A DNA stretch of 64,000 nucleotides from CAVSCD01 sp963726335 (GCA_963726335.1 CAVSCD010000012.1:806001-870000), one strand, 5' to 3'. Positions 8,054-17,697 are shown, numbered from the stretch's first letter. Program-made: numbers and translations. Notes: a model not told the origin generated them from the sequence alone.

Positions 8054-8593
8054 TCAATCCACAAGCAGAAATGCGTAGCGGTTCATCGGCCGGTCGCGGC
8101 GGGCCAGGACCTCGATCGGATAGCCGAGCGCGCGCACCGTCGCGAAGACGTCGATGGCCATGGCTTCAGGGGTCGGTCTGGCCAGCCGGGGCTGCCGGCA
8201 GGCCTCCCGCTGCCCGGCGCACTCGGGACAGATGTTGCAGCTGTCCATGAACAGCAGGAAGGCCTTCTCGTGGCCGGCCAGAAAGACCTCGCGCTCGACC
8301 TCGAGGAGTTTGAGGTTGAGGCGGCGCGTCCAGGCGAACCGGTCTTGGGGCTTGGCCACGCGCTTCTCAAGATGAAAGACCGCCGCGCGCCGGTATTCCC
8401 GGAAGAACGCGGCGCACTCGTCGACCGGCGGGACGTTGGGGGGGCAGGACGCCGTCCGGCCGTATTCGCCGCAGCCGTAGAGGCATTTCAGCCTCGGCCA
8501 GCGGGCGACCACGATCTTTCCCGGGTCGAGCCACCGGAAATCGGCGAACCCGTGTTTTCGAAAGGTCTTTGCCAGCTCGATTTTCGAGGTCAT
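8054..8593 (-). CDS. DUF2284 putative metal-binding protein
   Basis: Protein of 179 residues with the Cys signature of DUF2284: CLYGCGEYGRTASCPPN near residues 36-52, and a second cluster CNICPECAGQREACRQP. These fit one or two metal or Fe-S sites. The start at 8593 follows a strong GGAGGAGG site. It is divergent from the TrmJ-like gene. The biological role of the family is not established; it occurs mainly in anaerobes. Confidence 0.85.
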   Translation of the reverse strand: MTSKIELAKTFRKHGFADFRWLDPGKIVVARWPRLKCLYGCGEYGRTASCPPNVPPVDECAAFFREYRRAAVFHLEKRVAKPQDRFAWTRRLNLKLLEVEREVFLAGHEKAFLLFMDSCNICPECAGQREACRQPRLARPTPEAMAIDVFATVRALGYPIEVLARRDRPMNRYAFLLVD

Positions 8594-8684
8594 CGCCTCC
8601 TCCCATGTCCGGCCACGGCCGGCGTTCGGCTTTTTCGGAGATGCGGAGTGAATTATAATATAGACGGAGTCCCCGGGAGAAACA

Positions 8685-9470
8685 ATGAGCCGCATCGCCG
8701 CCGCGCCGACTTCGAGGATACAACGGAAGTCGGCTGCCCCGGCCGACCGCTGGGCCGAGTGCGTCGTGGTGCTCGTCCGGCCCGAAAGCCCCGAGAACAT
8801 CGGCCTGGCGGCCAGGGCCATGAAGAACACGGGGTTTTCCGGGCTCCGCCTGGCCGGGCTTGACGAGCTTGGCCAAGCAGCCTTCCGGACGGCCGTTCAC
8901 GCCGGGGATGTTCTGTCGTCGAGCGCCCGCTTTCCGGACCTGGCGGCCGCCGTCTCCGACCTCAATGTCGTGTTCGCTTCGACCGCGAGGCGGAGGCAGA
9001 ATTTCTCGGTCCTGGACTTTGACGAGGCGGTCACGAAGCTGCTGACCTTCCGGCCGCCGGCCCGGATCGGCCTCGTCTTCGGGAACGAGAGGACGGGGCT
9101 GACCTCCGCGGAACTGGCCGCCTCGAACTTCCGGTTCACCATCCCGCAGGCTCTGCCCCAGCCGTCCTACAACCTGGCCGCGGCCGTCCTGGTCACTCTC
9201 TTCGAAATCTTCCGCAGGCGAAGCGCCGGGCGGGCCGGGCCCGCGCCCGCCGGTGCCGAGGCGCCCCTGCCGCTCTCGGAGCAGGACGCCTGCCTCCGAC
9301 TCATCCTCAGGAAGCTCGAGGACCGGCGGTTCATCCACGCGACCAACGAACGCCACGCCACGGAGATGGTCCGGGACCTCATCGGACGGCTGGCGATCAC
9401 GGCCGGAGACAGGCGGTTGCTCCTGGCCATGTTCTCCCACGCCGGAAATGGGCCGGGGACGGAGGATTGA
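8685..9470 (+). CDS. TrmJ-like tRNA/rRNA 2'-O-methyltransferase (SPOUT family)
   Basis: SAM-dependent RNA ribose methyltransferase of the SpoU/TrmH group. In 261 residues the three SPOUT motifs are visible: RPESPENIGLAARAMKNTGF (motif 1), LVFGNERTGLTSAEL (motif 2) and ALPQPSYNLAAAV (motif 3). This motif pattern and a C-terminal helical extension match TrmJ (Cm/Um32 of tRNA) better than TrmH. The start has GGGAGA 5 bases upstream, and a TATAAT lies at 8654-8659. The Ala/Arg-rich first 25 residues are not conserved in the family, so the true start might be slightly downstream. Confidence 0.85.
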   Translation: MSRIAAAPTSRIQRKSAAPADRWAECVVVLVRPESPENIGLAARAMKNTGFSGLRLAGLDELGQAAFRTAVHAGDVLSSSARFPDLAAAVSDLNVVFASTARRRQNFSVLDFDEAVTKLLTFRPPARIGLVFGNERTGLTSAELAASNFRFTIPQALPQPSYNLAAAVLVTLFEIFRRRSAGRAGPAPAGAEAPLPLSEQDACLRLILRKLEDRRFIHATNERHATEMVRDLIGRLAITAGDRRLLLAMFSHAGNGPGTED

Positions 9471-9565
9471 AGCGCCGCCCGCGTCCTTGTAGAATAGGAG
9501 CCAATGGCGAAGCGTCCGGACTCCGCCGGCGGACGGCAGAGGTTCCGCGAGCAAAGGAGTGAATT

Positions 9566-9979
9566 ATGAGCGATCGTGAGATCCGGGTGACTTTTTCCGG
9601 CGGGGTCAAGGTGGATGCCGTCTATAAGGGGTTCGTGATCAAGACGGACCAGCCGGTCCATCAGGGAGGAGAAAACACGGCGCCCGCCCCGTTCGACCTC
9701 TTCCTGGCGTCGATCGCCACCTGCGCGGGCTTTTATATGGTGGCCTTCTGCCGGGAAAGAGGCATCCCCCTGGAAGACGCCGGCGTGATCATGCATGCCG
9801 CGAAGGACCCCGAAACCAAGATGATCGAGAGGATCAGGATCGAGCTCCGGCTGCCGGCCGGGTTCCCCGAAAAGTACCTGCGCGCCGTCATCAAGGCCGT
9901 GGACTACTGCACGGTCAAGGCCCACATCCTGAAACCGCCCGCCTTCGAGATCACGGCCGAGATCCCGAAACCGCTCTAG
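9566..9979 (+). CDS. OsmC family protein
   Basis: OsmC/Ohr-fold protein of 137 residues. Two conserved cysteines, Cys53 (IATCAGFYM) and Cys115 (VDYCTVKAH), match the redox pair of the peroxidase family, and the APFDLFLASIATC segment is diagnostic. It probably reduces organic hydroperoxides or scavenges reactive sulfur. The start is set by AAAGGAG 7 bases upstream. A TAGAAT (9490-9495) may be its -10. Its TAG stop lies in the CTAG that opens a family-2 repeat. Confidence 0.88.
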   Translation: MSDREIRVTFSGGVKVDAVYKGFVIKTDQPVHQGGENTAPAPFDLFLASIATCAGFYMVAFCRERGIPLEDAGVIMHAAKDPETKMIERIRIELRLPAGFPEKYLRAVIKAVDYCTVKAHILKPPAFEITAEIPKPL

Positions 9980-10165
9980 CCTGACGTCTTCATAAAAAGC
10001 GCCTCGTCTTTTTTACATCTCTCTTTAGGCGGCGCTTTTTACCCTTCGGGCGAGCCGATTCGGCCCCATCGGCTTCGTTCTCGGAGTCCGCTGTACCATA
10101 GAGTACAGCTTCACCCATCGGGCCTCGCATCTGGGGCCGCCTCGATTCGTGAAGTATTCAGGCTG
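9978..10165 (+). repeat. Family-2 hairpin repeat, copy 1
   Basis: About 188 bp with imperfect terminal inverted repeats: AGCCTGACGTCTTCA on the left and, reading the other strand, AGCCTGAATACTTCA on the right. Inside are hairpins AAAAAGCGCC.../GGCGGCGCTTTTT, GAGCCGATTCGGCCCC with CATCGGCTTCG, and GCTGTACCATAGAGTACAGC. It starts in the OsmC stop codon and abuts a family-1 repeat. The second copy is at 28519-28705. Confidence 0.85.
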
Positions 10166-10368
10166 GTGGTGCGTCTCGCAAATAACTTGGCTTTATAAAA
10201 GAGCAACGAAGACGCACCACCGCGGGGGAGTTTGAGGGGGACGGCGTCGTTCCCCTCAGGGGGTCAGTGGAGTGAAACGAAACGCCGAGGGGGGAGCTTG
10301 ACTCCCCCCTGGAAGTGTCCCGTCTATATACAGGACTTTGGAAAGGAACTTGCGAGACGGGACACTAG
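10164..10368 (-). repeat. Family-1 CTAG-bounded hairpin repeat, copy C
   Basis: Same element as copies A and B in reverse orientation. The left end is CTGGTGGTGCG (a decayed CTAG) and the right end ACACTAG. The right CTAG (10365-10368) contains the stop codon of the minus-strand sppA gene. Together with the family-2 copy it fills the whole gap between osmC and sppA. Confidence 0.85.
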
Positions 10369-11333
10369 TCGGTCTTGACCTCGGGAAGCCAGAGGTAGTA
10401 GAAGCCGGCCCCGACACGCGGCAGGACGTCCTCGATCCCTTTTTTCTCGAAGAGCTGGGGAGCGCCGGTGACCGCGGCGTAGGGGTTGTTTTGCTTCTTG
10501 GGATAATACGTGTAGGTGATGACCCGGGCGGCCTTGAGCCCGGCGAGGGAGAGCGTCGCGGCGAGGGCGTCGTCGAAATAGCCGACGGTGTCGATGAGCT
10601 TGAGCCGCTGCGCCTGGAGCCCGGTGTAGACCCGGCCGTCGGCCAGCCGGCGCAGCTCGTCCATGGACAGGGCGTCTTTTCTCCGTTCGTGGACGACCTT
10701 GAGGAAGTCCTCATACATCTCGTTGACGATCCCCTCGAAGACCTTCTGCTCCTCCGGGCTCATCCCCCGGAACGGGCTGCCGGCGTCCTTGAGCGCCCCG
10801 GATTTGACCACCCGGATGTCGACTCCCACCTTGGACATCAGCCCGGACACGCTGGGAAAGACGGCCAGGACGCCGATGCTCCCCGTGATGGTCGAGGCGT
10901 GCGCCACGACCGTATCGCAGGCGGAGGCCACGTAGTATCCTCCGGAGGCCGCGACTCCCATCATCAGCCCGACGACGGGCAGGCCGGTCTTGTCCTTGAA
11001 CTTCAGGATCTCGCGGTACAGGATGTCGCTCGACGTCACGTCGCCCCCCGGCGTGTCGATCTTCAGGATGACCCCCCTGACGCGATCGTCCTCGGTGGCT
11101 TTTCGCAAGCGCGAGTAGAGATGGGAGACGGCGTTCCCGTCACGGCTGAGCGGGTTGTCCAGGCTCAGCCCGCCGATCATGCCCTGGACATCGACGACCA
11201 GGATCTTCTCCTTGGCCGGGCTCTTGACCAGAACGACTTCCTGCAACTCGGGCTGGCCGAGGAGATCGAGGTTCACGTTGCAGCCTGCCGTCAGCAGGAT
11301 CGTTGCCAGAAGCGCGAAGGCTAGTTTTCTCAT
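10365..11333 (-). CDS. sppA: Signal peptide peptidase SppA (S49 serine protease)
   Basis: Membrane-anchored protease that degrades remnant signal peptides. In 322 residues it has a lipoprotein signal with lipobox LTAGC (Cys18). The nucleophile Ser130 lies in GVAASGGYYVA and the general base Lys182 in SGALKD; the 52-residue spacing equals that of Bacillus SppA. Short form (single S49 domain), normal for this type. The start at 11333 follows GGAGA and opens directly with the signal sequence; an ATG 20 codons upstream would bury it. The stop codon is the TAG of the flanking repeat. Confidence 0.93.
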   Translation of the reverse strand: MRKLAFALLATILLTAGCNVNLDLLGQPELQEVVLVKSPAKEKILVVDVQGMIGGLSLDNPLSRDGNAVSHLYSRLRKATEDDRVRGVILKIDTPGGDVTSSDILYREILKFKDKTGLPVVGLMMGVAASGGYYVASACDTVVAHASTITGSIGVLAVFPSVSGLMSKVGVDIRVVKSGALKDAGSPFRGMSPEEQKVFEGIVNEMYEDFLKVVHERRKDALSMDELRRLADGRVYTGLQAQRLKLIDTVGYFDDALAATLSLAGLKAARVITYTYYPKKQNNPYAAVTGAPQLFEKKGIEDVLPRVGAGFYYLWLPEVKTD

Positions 11334-11511
11334 GGGTTCTCCAGTCTGGTAATAACTATATCTGTATTCTCCATGTCTTGGAAGCCTTGGCAATTGGACC
11401 TTAGTCCAGGTGCGGACCGTATTTTATTCATTCCGCCATATCAAGAACCGATCCGCGGCTCCCCCGGGCCGCTTGCCCCCGCCGACCCGAGGCGCTAATA
11501 TAGGCCCGTCC

Positions 11512-12222
11512 GTGAAAGCCCCAGGCCTGAATCCCCATTCCTCTCCCGCCGGCGGGCCGAGCCGGGTTCATCCGGCCCCGCGGCGACGACGGCTCACGGT
11601 TTTGGGTATCGACTTGGGCGGGGTCGAGCACCGGCCGAGCGGTATCGGACTTCTCCGGGGCTGGACGGCGTCCACGACGCTCCTTTTCGGCGACGAGGAG
11701 ATCCTGGAGTTCGCCCGGCAGGCGCGGCCGCTGTTGGTCGCGATCGACGCGCCCCTTAACCTGCCTCCCGGCCGGCGGTCGATGGCCGACCGAAACGGCG
11801 CGCATTACCGACCCTGCGATATCGAGCTGCGGCGACTGGGGATCCCGTTTTTCCCGATCACCCTCGGTCCCATGAGGGGGCTGACGGAGCGGGGCATCCG
11901 GCTCGCGGACCGGCTGGCCGCGGCGGGTATCCGGGCGGTCGAGATCTATCCGGGAGGGGCCCAGGACGTCTGGGGGCTGCCGCGGGCGAAGCGGAACCTC
12001 GCGGGATTGAGAAGGGGGCTGTTTCGGCTCGGAGTGCGCGGCGTCGGCGCCAAGGCCGGCGAGCACGAGCTGGATGCGGTCACGGGAGCCCTGGTCGGCC
12101 GCCTCTTCCTGCAGGGCCGGGCCCGGGTGCTCGGGGATTTCTCGACCGGCGCCATCGTCATGCCGGGACCCCGTTCCGGCGAACCGCGGCCGGGCCTTTC
12201 CAAAAGGCCGTCCGTCCGCTAG
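11512..12222 (+). CDS. DUF429 family protein (predicted RNase H-like nuclease)
   Basis: The conserved part begins at VLGIDLGG (about 11600) and runs to the end, with LLVAIDAPLNLP and GIRAVEIYPGGA as the other family motifs; acidic residues in the first two fit an RNase H-like active site. Function is unknown. The start is uncertain: no ribosome site supports any choice. GTG at 11512 was taken; a TTG at 11602 or a GTG at 11410 are also open. The leader before residue 60 of the longest form is Pro/Arg-rich and probably untranslated. Confidence 0.7.
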   Translation: MKAPGLNPHSSPAGGPSRVHPAPRRRRLTVLGIDLGGVEHRPSGIGLLRGWTASTTLLFGDEEILEFARQARPLLVAIDAPLNLPPGRRSMADRNGAHYRPCDIELRRLGIPFFPITLGPMRGLTERGIRLADRLAAAGIRAVEIYPGGAQDVWGLPRAKRNLAGLRRGLFRLGVRGVGAKAGEHELDAVTGALVGRLFLQGRARVLGDFSTGAIVMPGPRSGEPRPGLSKRPSVR

Positions 12223-12255
12223 AATATCCTGGAATCTTTCACGAGGTGATCCCCG

Positions 12256-13980
12256 ATGAAGCATTTTTCGATAAAAATCGACCCTCTGACCGGCGAAGAA
12301 TACTATGAGGTCAACCTTCGCGGCCGGTTGATCCTCAATAACCCGCTGCTCAACAAAGGATCGTGTTTCTCCGAAGAGGAGCGGATGAGCCTGGACCTCG
12401 ACGGCCTGCTCCGGTCGGGCGTCTCGACGCTCGAGCAGGAGGTGGAGAGGACGCTCGAACAGTACCGCCGAAAGCCCGACGACCTCGAACGCTACATCTT
12501 CCTCCAGGGCGTCCTGGACCGCGACGAGACCCTTTTCTACCGTCTTCTCTACGAGAACCTCGAGGAGATGGTGCCGATCGTCTATACGCCGACAGTGGGC
12601 CAAGCGTGCCTGAACCTCAGCCACATCGTCCGCCGGTACCGGGGCCTGTATGTCACTCCCGAGGACATCGGCAACATCGACAAGATCCTGGAGAGCGGGA
12701 GCCGGGCGGACGTCTCCCTCATCGTCGTGACCGACGGCGAGCGCATCCTCGGGCTGGGCGACCTGGGCTCGGACGGCATGGGCATCCCGATCGGCAAGGT
12801 GAACCTGTACGTGGGCGCCGGGGGGATCCATCCTGCCAGCTGCCTGCCCATCACTCTCGATGTCGGTACGAACAACCCCCGGCTCCTCGATGATCCCGTT
12901 TATCAGGGGTATCGCCACCGGCGCCTGGAGGGCGAGAAGTATGACGCGTTCATCGAGCGGTTTGTGCTGGGTGTCAAGCGGGTTTTCCCGCACGCCCTGC
13001 TGCAGTGGGAGGATTTCGCCAAGCACAAAGCGTTCATGCTGATGCAGCGCTACCGGGAGCGGATCCTCTCGTTCAACGACGATATCCAGGGGACCGGTTC
13101 GACGGCCCTGGCGGCCCTGATGACAGCGGCGAGGATCAAGAAAGGCCGGCTCAGCGACCAGCGCTTCGTCATCGCGGGCCTGGGCCAGGCCGGCTCCGGG
13201 ATCGCCTTCCACATCCGGGCCCAGCTCAGGGAAGAGGGCCTGACCGACGACCAGATCCGGCAGAGGATCTTTGCCATCGATGCGCCGGGACTGGTCATGG
13301 ACGACTGGCCCGGTTTGGAGCCCCAAATGAAGCCGTTCGCCCAGCCGCGCGCGGCCGTCGACGGCTGGACGCTCAGGTCGCCGGACGCGATCGGGCTCGA
13401 GGACGTCGTCCGGAACACCCGGGCCTCCGTTCTCATCGGCGTCACCGCCCAACCGAAGCTGTTCGACGCCGGCATCCTCGGCCTGATGGCCGCCAACGAC
13501 AGCCGGCCCGTGATCATGGCTCTCTCCAACCCGACCTCCAAGACCGAGTGCACGCCCGAAGACGTGTTCAAGGCGACGGCCGGGAAGGGACTGCTGGCGA
13601 CGGGAAGCCCGTTCCCGCCGATCGTCACGCCGGGCCGCGATTTCCGGGTCTCGCAGTCCAATAACATGTTCATCTTCCCCGGGGTCGGGCTGGGCGCCCT
13701 GGTCAGCCAGGCGCCCAAGGTCACCGACAAGATGTTCCTGGCGGGCAGCCGGGCCCTGAGCCGCATGGTCACTCCGGATATGGAGGCCCACGGCCAGCTT
13801 CTGCCCGATGCCGGCATCATTCGCGAAGTGGCCTTTCAAGTGGCCTTGGCCGTGGCCAAGGAGGCCCGCGATTCGGGACTCGGACGGATGGTAAGCGACG
13901 ACCGGCTGGAGAACCTCATCCGCAAGGCGCAGTGGATCCCCCGGTACTACCCGTACCGGCCGGGACCGCCGGCCGCCTAG
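12256..13980 (+). CDS. maeA: NAD-dependent malic enzyme, large form
   Basis: Oxidatively decarboxylates malate to pyruvate with NAD(P) reduction. The 574-residue length and motifs match the large bacterial/eukaryotic type (E. coli MaeA): VYTPTVGQAC with catalytic Tyr110, GLGDLGSDGMGIPIGK, metal-site region FNDDIQGTGSTA, and the nucleotide-binding GLGQAGSGIA. A ribosome site ACGAGGTG lies just upstream, and a TAGAAT (12221-12226) may be the -10. The TAG stop lies in CTAG at the edge of repeat copy D. Cofactor preference cannot be read safely from sequence. Confidence 0.95.
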   Translation: MKHFSIKIDPLTGEEYYEVNLRGRLILNNPLLNKGSCFSEEERMSLDLDGLLRSGVSTLEQEVERTLEQYRRKPDDLERYIFLQGVLDRDETLFYRLLYENLEEMVPIVYTPTVGQACLNLSHIVRRYRGLYVTPEDIGNIDKILESGSRADVSLIVVTDGERILGLGDLGSDGMGIPIGKVNLYVGAGGIHPASCLPITLDVGTNNPRLLDDPVYQGYRHRRLEGEKYDAFIERFVLGVKRVFPHALLQWEDFAKHKAFMLMQRYRERILSFNDDIQGTGSTALAALMTAARIKKGRLSDQRFVIAGLGQAGSGIAFHIRAQLREEGLTDDQIRQRIFAIDAPGLVMDDWPGLEPQMKPFAQPRAAVDGWTLRSPDAIGLEDVVRNTRASVLIGVTAQPKLFDAGILGLMAANDSRPVIMALSNPTSKTECTPEDVFKATAGKGLLATGSPFPPIVTPGRDFRVSQSNNMFIFPGVGLGALVSQAPKVTDKMFLAGSRALSRMVTPDMEAHGQLLPDAGIIREVAFQVALAVAKEARDSGLGRMVSDDRLENLIRKAQWIPRYYPYRPGPPAA

Positions 13981-14181
13981 TGGTGCGTTTCACAAATAAC
14001 ATGACCTAATAATGATCCCCGAAGACGCGCCACCGCGGGGGAGTTTGAGGGGGACGGCGTCGTTCCCCTCAGGGGGTCAGCGGAGAGGAACGAAGCGCCG
14101 AGGGGGGAGCTTGACTCCCCCCTGGAAGTGTCCCGTTTCTTCGGAAGACTTCGGAAAGGGATTTACGAGACGGGACACTAG
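13977..14181 (-). repeat. Family-1 CTAG-bounded hairpin repeat, copy D
   Basis: 205 bp with an intact CTAG at both ends (13977-13980 and 14178-14181). The left CTAG holds the stop of the plus-strand malic enzyme gene, and the right one the stop of the minus-strand lipid kinase gene. The two convergent genes are therefore separated by the repeat alone. It is the clearest copy for defining the boundaries. Confidence 0.88.
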
Positions 14182-15137
14182 TCCGGATTTTCGCCGAACA
14201 GGCGCGGCGGCGCGATCACCCGGATGGCCTGGGGGACCATCCGGACCTCCACCTTGTCCATTGTGCCGAGAAATTCTCCGTGGTACTGGACGGGCAGGTC
14301 CCGGCCGTGAAGGACCATCCTCTTGGCCTTGAAGTGCTGCAGCCGGCGCTGGTAGAGGCCGAGGTAGGTAAGGGGCAGCAGCACAGCATACCGGCGGGGC
14401 CTCATATCGAAGAAGGTGATGTCGAGATATTCGTCGGCCAAGCTGGCCTTGGGGGCGATCCGGAAGCTGTAGCCGAAATAGTTGGACTTGGCCACGACCA
14501 CGTCGAGGACGCGCAAGCTCACCGTCTTCCGGTCGAACGGCTGGCCGAGGTCGTCCAGCCCGTCCTCAAGTTCGGCGGTGACCTCCCAGAGCGGCAGTTT
14601 GAGCAGCGACAGCCCTGAGAAGATGTGTCCCCATAGCCCCTTGACCTTGTGCCGAAGCTCGGTATTGGTCGCGAGCGCCGTCGCCCCGATGCTCGAAAAA
14701 CCCGAGATCCGGCCCTCGATCTCCATCAAGTTGACCGGCCGGGGCCGTCCCCGGCGGAGGACCCGGACCGCCCGGAACACATTCTTGGGGATGAGGAGAG
14801 ACTTGCGGAAAGCGTTGCCGCTGCCCAGCGGCACGATGCCCAACAGGACGTCTTGTTCCCGGTGCGCCTGGCGAATGCCCTGCATGACGTCGGCGATGGT
14901 GCCGTCGCCGCCCAGGGCGACGATCGTCCGGTGGCTGCCCGCCAGCCGTCCGGCCAGGGCGACGGTGTCTTCCTTCCGGCCCATGGTGTCGAAGATCTCG
15001 CCGGGCAGATTCCGCGACAGAAAGGCTTTGAGGTCCCGGCGTCGCGACCACTTCTTCCGGGCGGCGTACGGGTTGATGATGCAGACTGCGTTTTCAAGGT
15101 GCTCGCTCCGCCGGCTCGAGGCTTTCGGACTCGCCAT
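14178..15137 (-). CDS. Diacylglycerol/sphingosine kinase-family lipid kinase
   Basis: Lipid kinase of the DAGK catalytic-domain family (YegS/DgkB/BmrU type), 319 residues. Diagnostic motifs: LGGDGTIADVM (GGDGT at 76-80) for nucleotide binding and PLGSGNAFRKSL (103-114). The C-terminal half has the usual beta-sandwich with DEYLDITFFD. It probably phosphorylates diacylglycerol or a related lipid at the membrane face. The ATG at 15137 is 10 bases after AGGTGA. It is convergent with malic enzyme across repeat copy D. Confidence 0.9.
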   Translation of the reverse strand: MASPKASSRRSEHLENAVCIINPYAARKKWSRRRDLKAFLSRNLPGEIFDTMGRKEDTVALAGRLAGSHRTIVALGGDGTIADVMQGIRQAHREQDVLLGIVPLGSGNAFRKSLLIPKNVFRAVRVLRRGRPRPVNLMEIEGRISGFSSIGATALATNTELRHKVKGLWGHIFSGLSLLKLPLWEVTAELEDGLDDLGQPFDRKTVSLRVLDVVVAKSNYFGYSFRIAPKASLADEYLDITFFDMRPRRYAVLLPLTYLGLYQRRLQHFKAKRMVLHGRDLPVQYHGEFLGTMDKVEVRMVPQAIRVIAPPRLFGENPD

Positions 15138-15171
15138 TTCAGCTCACCTGGAAGGCGTCAATAGCCCGGCC

Positions 15172-17697
15172 TCACAGCCGCGGGACCTTTTTTCCCCGGA
15201 CGGGGACATCCGCGACGGGACGGATCTTGTCCGGAAGCGGGGAATCGAATTTCCGGTTGCCGTCGACGTCCACGAACACGGGGTTGGTGATCGCGAAAGG
15301 CAGGGTGCCTCCTTTGATCGACCCGCCGCGGGCGGGGCTCTGCAGGACGGGGAACAGGGTCTCCTTTCCCAGCGCTTCGACGCAGAGGAAGGTGTCGCGC
15401 TCCAGGGTCAGGCCGAACTGCTGTTCGAACTTCTCGACGTCACCCTTGGGGGCGTTGACCGGGAAGACGATCCGGCGCTCGCCGTTGAGGACCAGCCTGA
15501 CCTCGTCCACCGCGACCCAGGGCGCGCTTCTCACCCCGATGCGGATGTCCACCCGGCCGTTCGGCGCCGGGCAGACGTCGCCGGGACCGGAGGCGCCGTT
15601 GACCCGGAAATCGATGATCGGCCCGTTCGTCGCGAAGGACCGTCCCTGCTTGACCGAGCGGAGCAGCGCATCGATATCGAGGGGCGCCTTGGCGTCCCCG
15701 GCATGATACACGTAGGTGCGTGAATAGCCAGGCTCACCGCGGTCGATGGTGTGCGAATCGGACGAGCCGACGATCGGGACCAAGTGGCCGCGGTTCAGGA
15801 GATGGAACCAGTCCTGGATGGCGGTTTGGTTGGAGGAAAAATAATAGGGCCCGTTCATGACCTCGAGCACGTCGAAGCCCGTGTCCAGGGCGGCCAGGGC
15901 GGTCGCCGCCGATTCCAGCTCGAGGTAGGAGTTGTTGAAATAGCCCAGGTCGCCCGCCCGGGGATGATTGACCTGGATGAGGGCACCGGGGTCCTTTTCG
16001 CGGCTGGCCTTGAACAGCGGGGCCGCCGTATCGCTCAGGGCCTTGATGGCGCCGTTCCCCGGCTCGTCCGGCCGGATCAGCATGGGATACGTATTGTAGT
16101 GAATGACCTCGGTGACGGTGACCTCGCTCCCGGGGATAACCGTCAGCACGCCGTCGAGCCCGAGCTGTGTGAGCGCCGGGGCATAGTCGGAAACCAGGTT
16201 GTGGTCGGTCGCGCAGACGACCTCGATGCCCTCCGCGACCACGGCCTTGATCCTTTCGGACACGGATACCGACCCGTCCGAATTCGTCGTGTGCATGTGC
16301 GGATCGAGGGCGACCAAGCCGGGCGTCTCGACGACCCGGTCGATGACGAACGCCAGGTCCTGGTTTTCCTCATTGACAATCTCCACGACCTTCTCGTCGA
16401 TCGTGTACTCCGGTCCCCGCGAGGCCGTCGCGAGGTACGTCCCCGCCGGAAGCTCCACATCCAGGCCTTCGGCCGGCGGGAAGCAGGAATTCTTGTTGCT
16501 TTCCCAACCCCGGCCGGTCTCGACGGGGTTTTCCGGACGAAAATAGGGGGATTTCGTGGACCCGAGGCCGATGAAGGCCACCTTCCCCGGGACGGGATTC
16601 CCGCCGCCGTCCCGGACCCGGACGCCGACCTTCCCGAGCGGCGGATTGCTCAGAATGAAGCCGTTTTCGCCGTCGGCCTCGACCTCGACGATCTCCTCCG
16701 CCGAACCCGGGAAAAAGTTGGCCTGGAACCTATAGATCCCCGGGGGCAGAGGGACTTCCAGGTAACCGGTGCCCTCGACTATGGTCCGGTAGAAAACGGC
16801 CGACGAGAGGATCTCCTTCGCCGTGAACTCGAGCCAGGGGCCGTCGAAATCTTTGAACGAAACCGCCGCCCGGAGCGGCTTGACCCCGAGGATCTCATAG
16901 ACGCGGGAAACGAGCTTCAAACCGGATGTCTCGGTGAGAAGAATATGCCGCAGGCGGGCGGAGGCGCCCGGAAGAAGCCGGCCGGGATAGCGGACCGTCG
17001 CCTTCTCCACCGGGTTGAAGCTCAGCCAGCCCAGGAAATACCCCTTCTTCTGGCAGACGCGGAAATTCAGCGCCGGAAATCTTTTCTCTTCGAAGGGACT
17101 GAAGTTGAATCGTCCGTAGGTGTCCATAAAGAGCGAGAAGCTCGCCTCCTCGAGCGCCAGCTTGCCCGTGTTGGTGAGCGTCGAGGAGATCTCGAGCAGG
17201 CCCTTATCGGGGTCGAAAGCGTAAACGGTCGTGATCTCCGCCTTCCGGCCAGGTTTATCCTCGAAGACACCCCTGGCTTCGAACGAGAGCGTGCCGGTTC
17301 CGGGCTGATCCTTCAGCCTGGTGATTTCCGTGTAGCCAAGATGATGGGTCTTGTCTCCGATGCGGAGGACGGGCGCCCCGAGATTGAGGTCGCCCGCTTC
17401 CGGGACCTTGTCCGCCGGGACGAACCCGAGCAGGCTGCCCATGGCCTGACCGTAGGGATAGTTCACGCTCGTGATGATGGACCTGGCGCTTGTTCCCAGG
17501 ACGGCGTAGCTTCTGCCGTCGAAGACCAGAAAGTCGCCCTTCCGGGCGAGGGAGGTGAAGCCGTCGGGGACGTCCTCCGGCCCCTGGATGACCTTGACGG
17601 CCGGCGCCGGGCTCTGCCGGACCGATGCGGGGAGCAGCGAGGCCGACAGAAGAATGCCGCCGAGGACAACGGAAATCATGCGGGACAAAGGTTTCAT
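15172..17697 (-). CDS. Secreted CehA/McbA-type PHP-domain metallohydrolase
   Basis: Exported protein of 841 residues. The signal peptide is MKPLSRMISVVLGGILLSASLLPAS, opening at 17697 behind GGAGA. An N-terminal beta-rich region of about 450 residues precedes a PHP domain. That domain starts LDPHMHTTNSDGS and continues CATDHNLVSD and IQVNHPRAGDLGYF, giving the His/Asp metal ligands, with a later GSSDSHTID. This layout is that of CehA/McbA-family proteins, found as hydrolases of esters, carbamates or phosphoesters. Near the C-terminus is an EF-hand-like DVDGNRKFDSP. Substrate unknown. It lies 35 bp from the lipid kinase gene on the same strand and may be cotranscribed. Confidence 0.85.
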   Translation of the reverse strand: MKPLSRMISVVLGGILLSASLLPASVRQSPAPAVKVIQGPEDVPDGFTSLARKGDFLVFDGRSYAVLGTSARSIITSVNYPYGQAMGSLLGFVPADKVPEAGDLNLGAPVLRIGDKTHHLGYTEITRLKDQPGTGTLSFEARGVFEDKPGRKAEITTVYAFDPDKGLLEISSTLTNTGKLALEEASFSLFMDTYGRFNFSPFEEKRFPALNFRVCQKKGYFLGWLSFNPVEKATVRYPGRLLPGASARLRHILLTETSGLKLVSRVYEILGVKPLRAAVSFKDFDGPWLEFTAKEILSSAVFYRTIVEGTGYLEVPLPPGIYRFQANFFPGSAEEIVEVEADGENGFILSNPPLGKVGVRVRDGGGNPVPGKVAFIGLGSTKSPYFRPENPVETGRGWESNKNSCFPPAEGLDVELPAGTYLATASRGPEYTIDEKVVEIVNEENQDLAFVIDRVVETPGLVALDPHMHTTNSDGSVSVSERIKAVVAEGIEVVCATDHNLVSDYAPALTQLGLDGVLTVIPGSEVTVTEVIHYNTYPMLIRPDEPGNGAIKALSDTAAPLFKASREKDPGALIQVNHPRAGDLGYFNNSYLELESAATALAALDTGFDVLEVMNGPYYFSSNQTAIQDWFHLLNRGHLVPIVGSSDSHTIDRGEPGYSRTYVYHAGDAKAPLDIDALLRSVKQGRSFATNGPIIDFRVNGASGPGDVCPAPNGRVDIRIGVRSAPWVAVDEVRLVLNGERRIVFPVNAPKGDVEKFEQQFGLTLERDTFLCVEALGKETLFPVLQSPARGGSIKGGTLPFAITNPVFVDVDGNRKFDSPLPDKIRPVADVPVRGKKVPRL

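Noticed and set aside
8860..9554. Minus-strand open frames over the TrmJ-like gene
   Set aside because: The SPOUT motifs on the plus strand settle the coding strand.
11428..13839. 803-codon open frame on the minus strand across DUF429 and malic enzyme
   Set aside because: It is antisense to two well-supported genes, low in complexity, and also crosses their intergenic gap.
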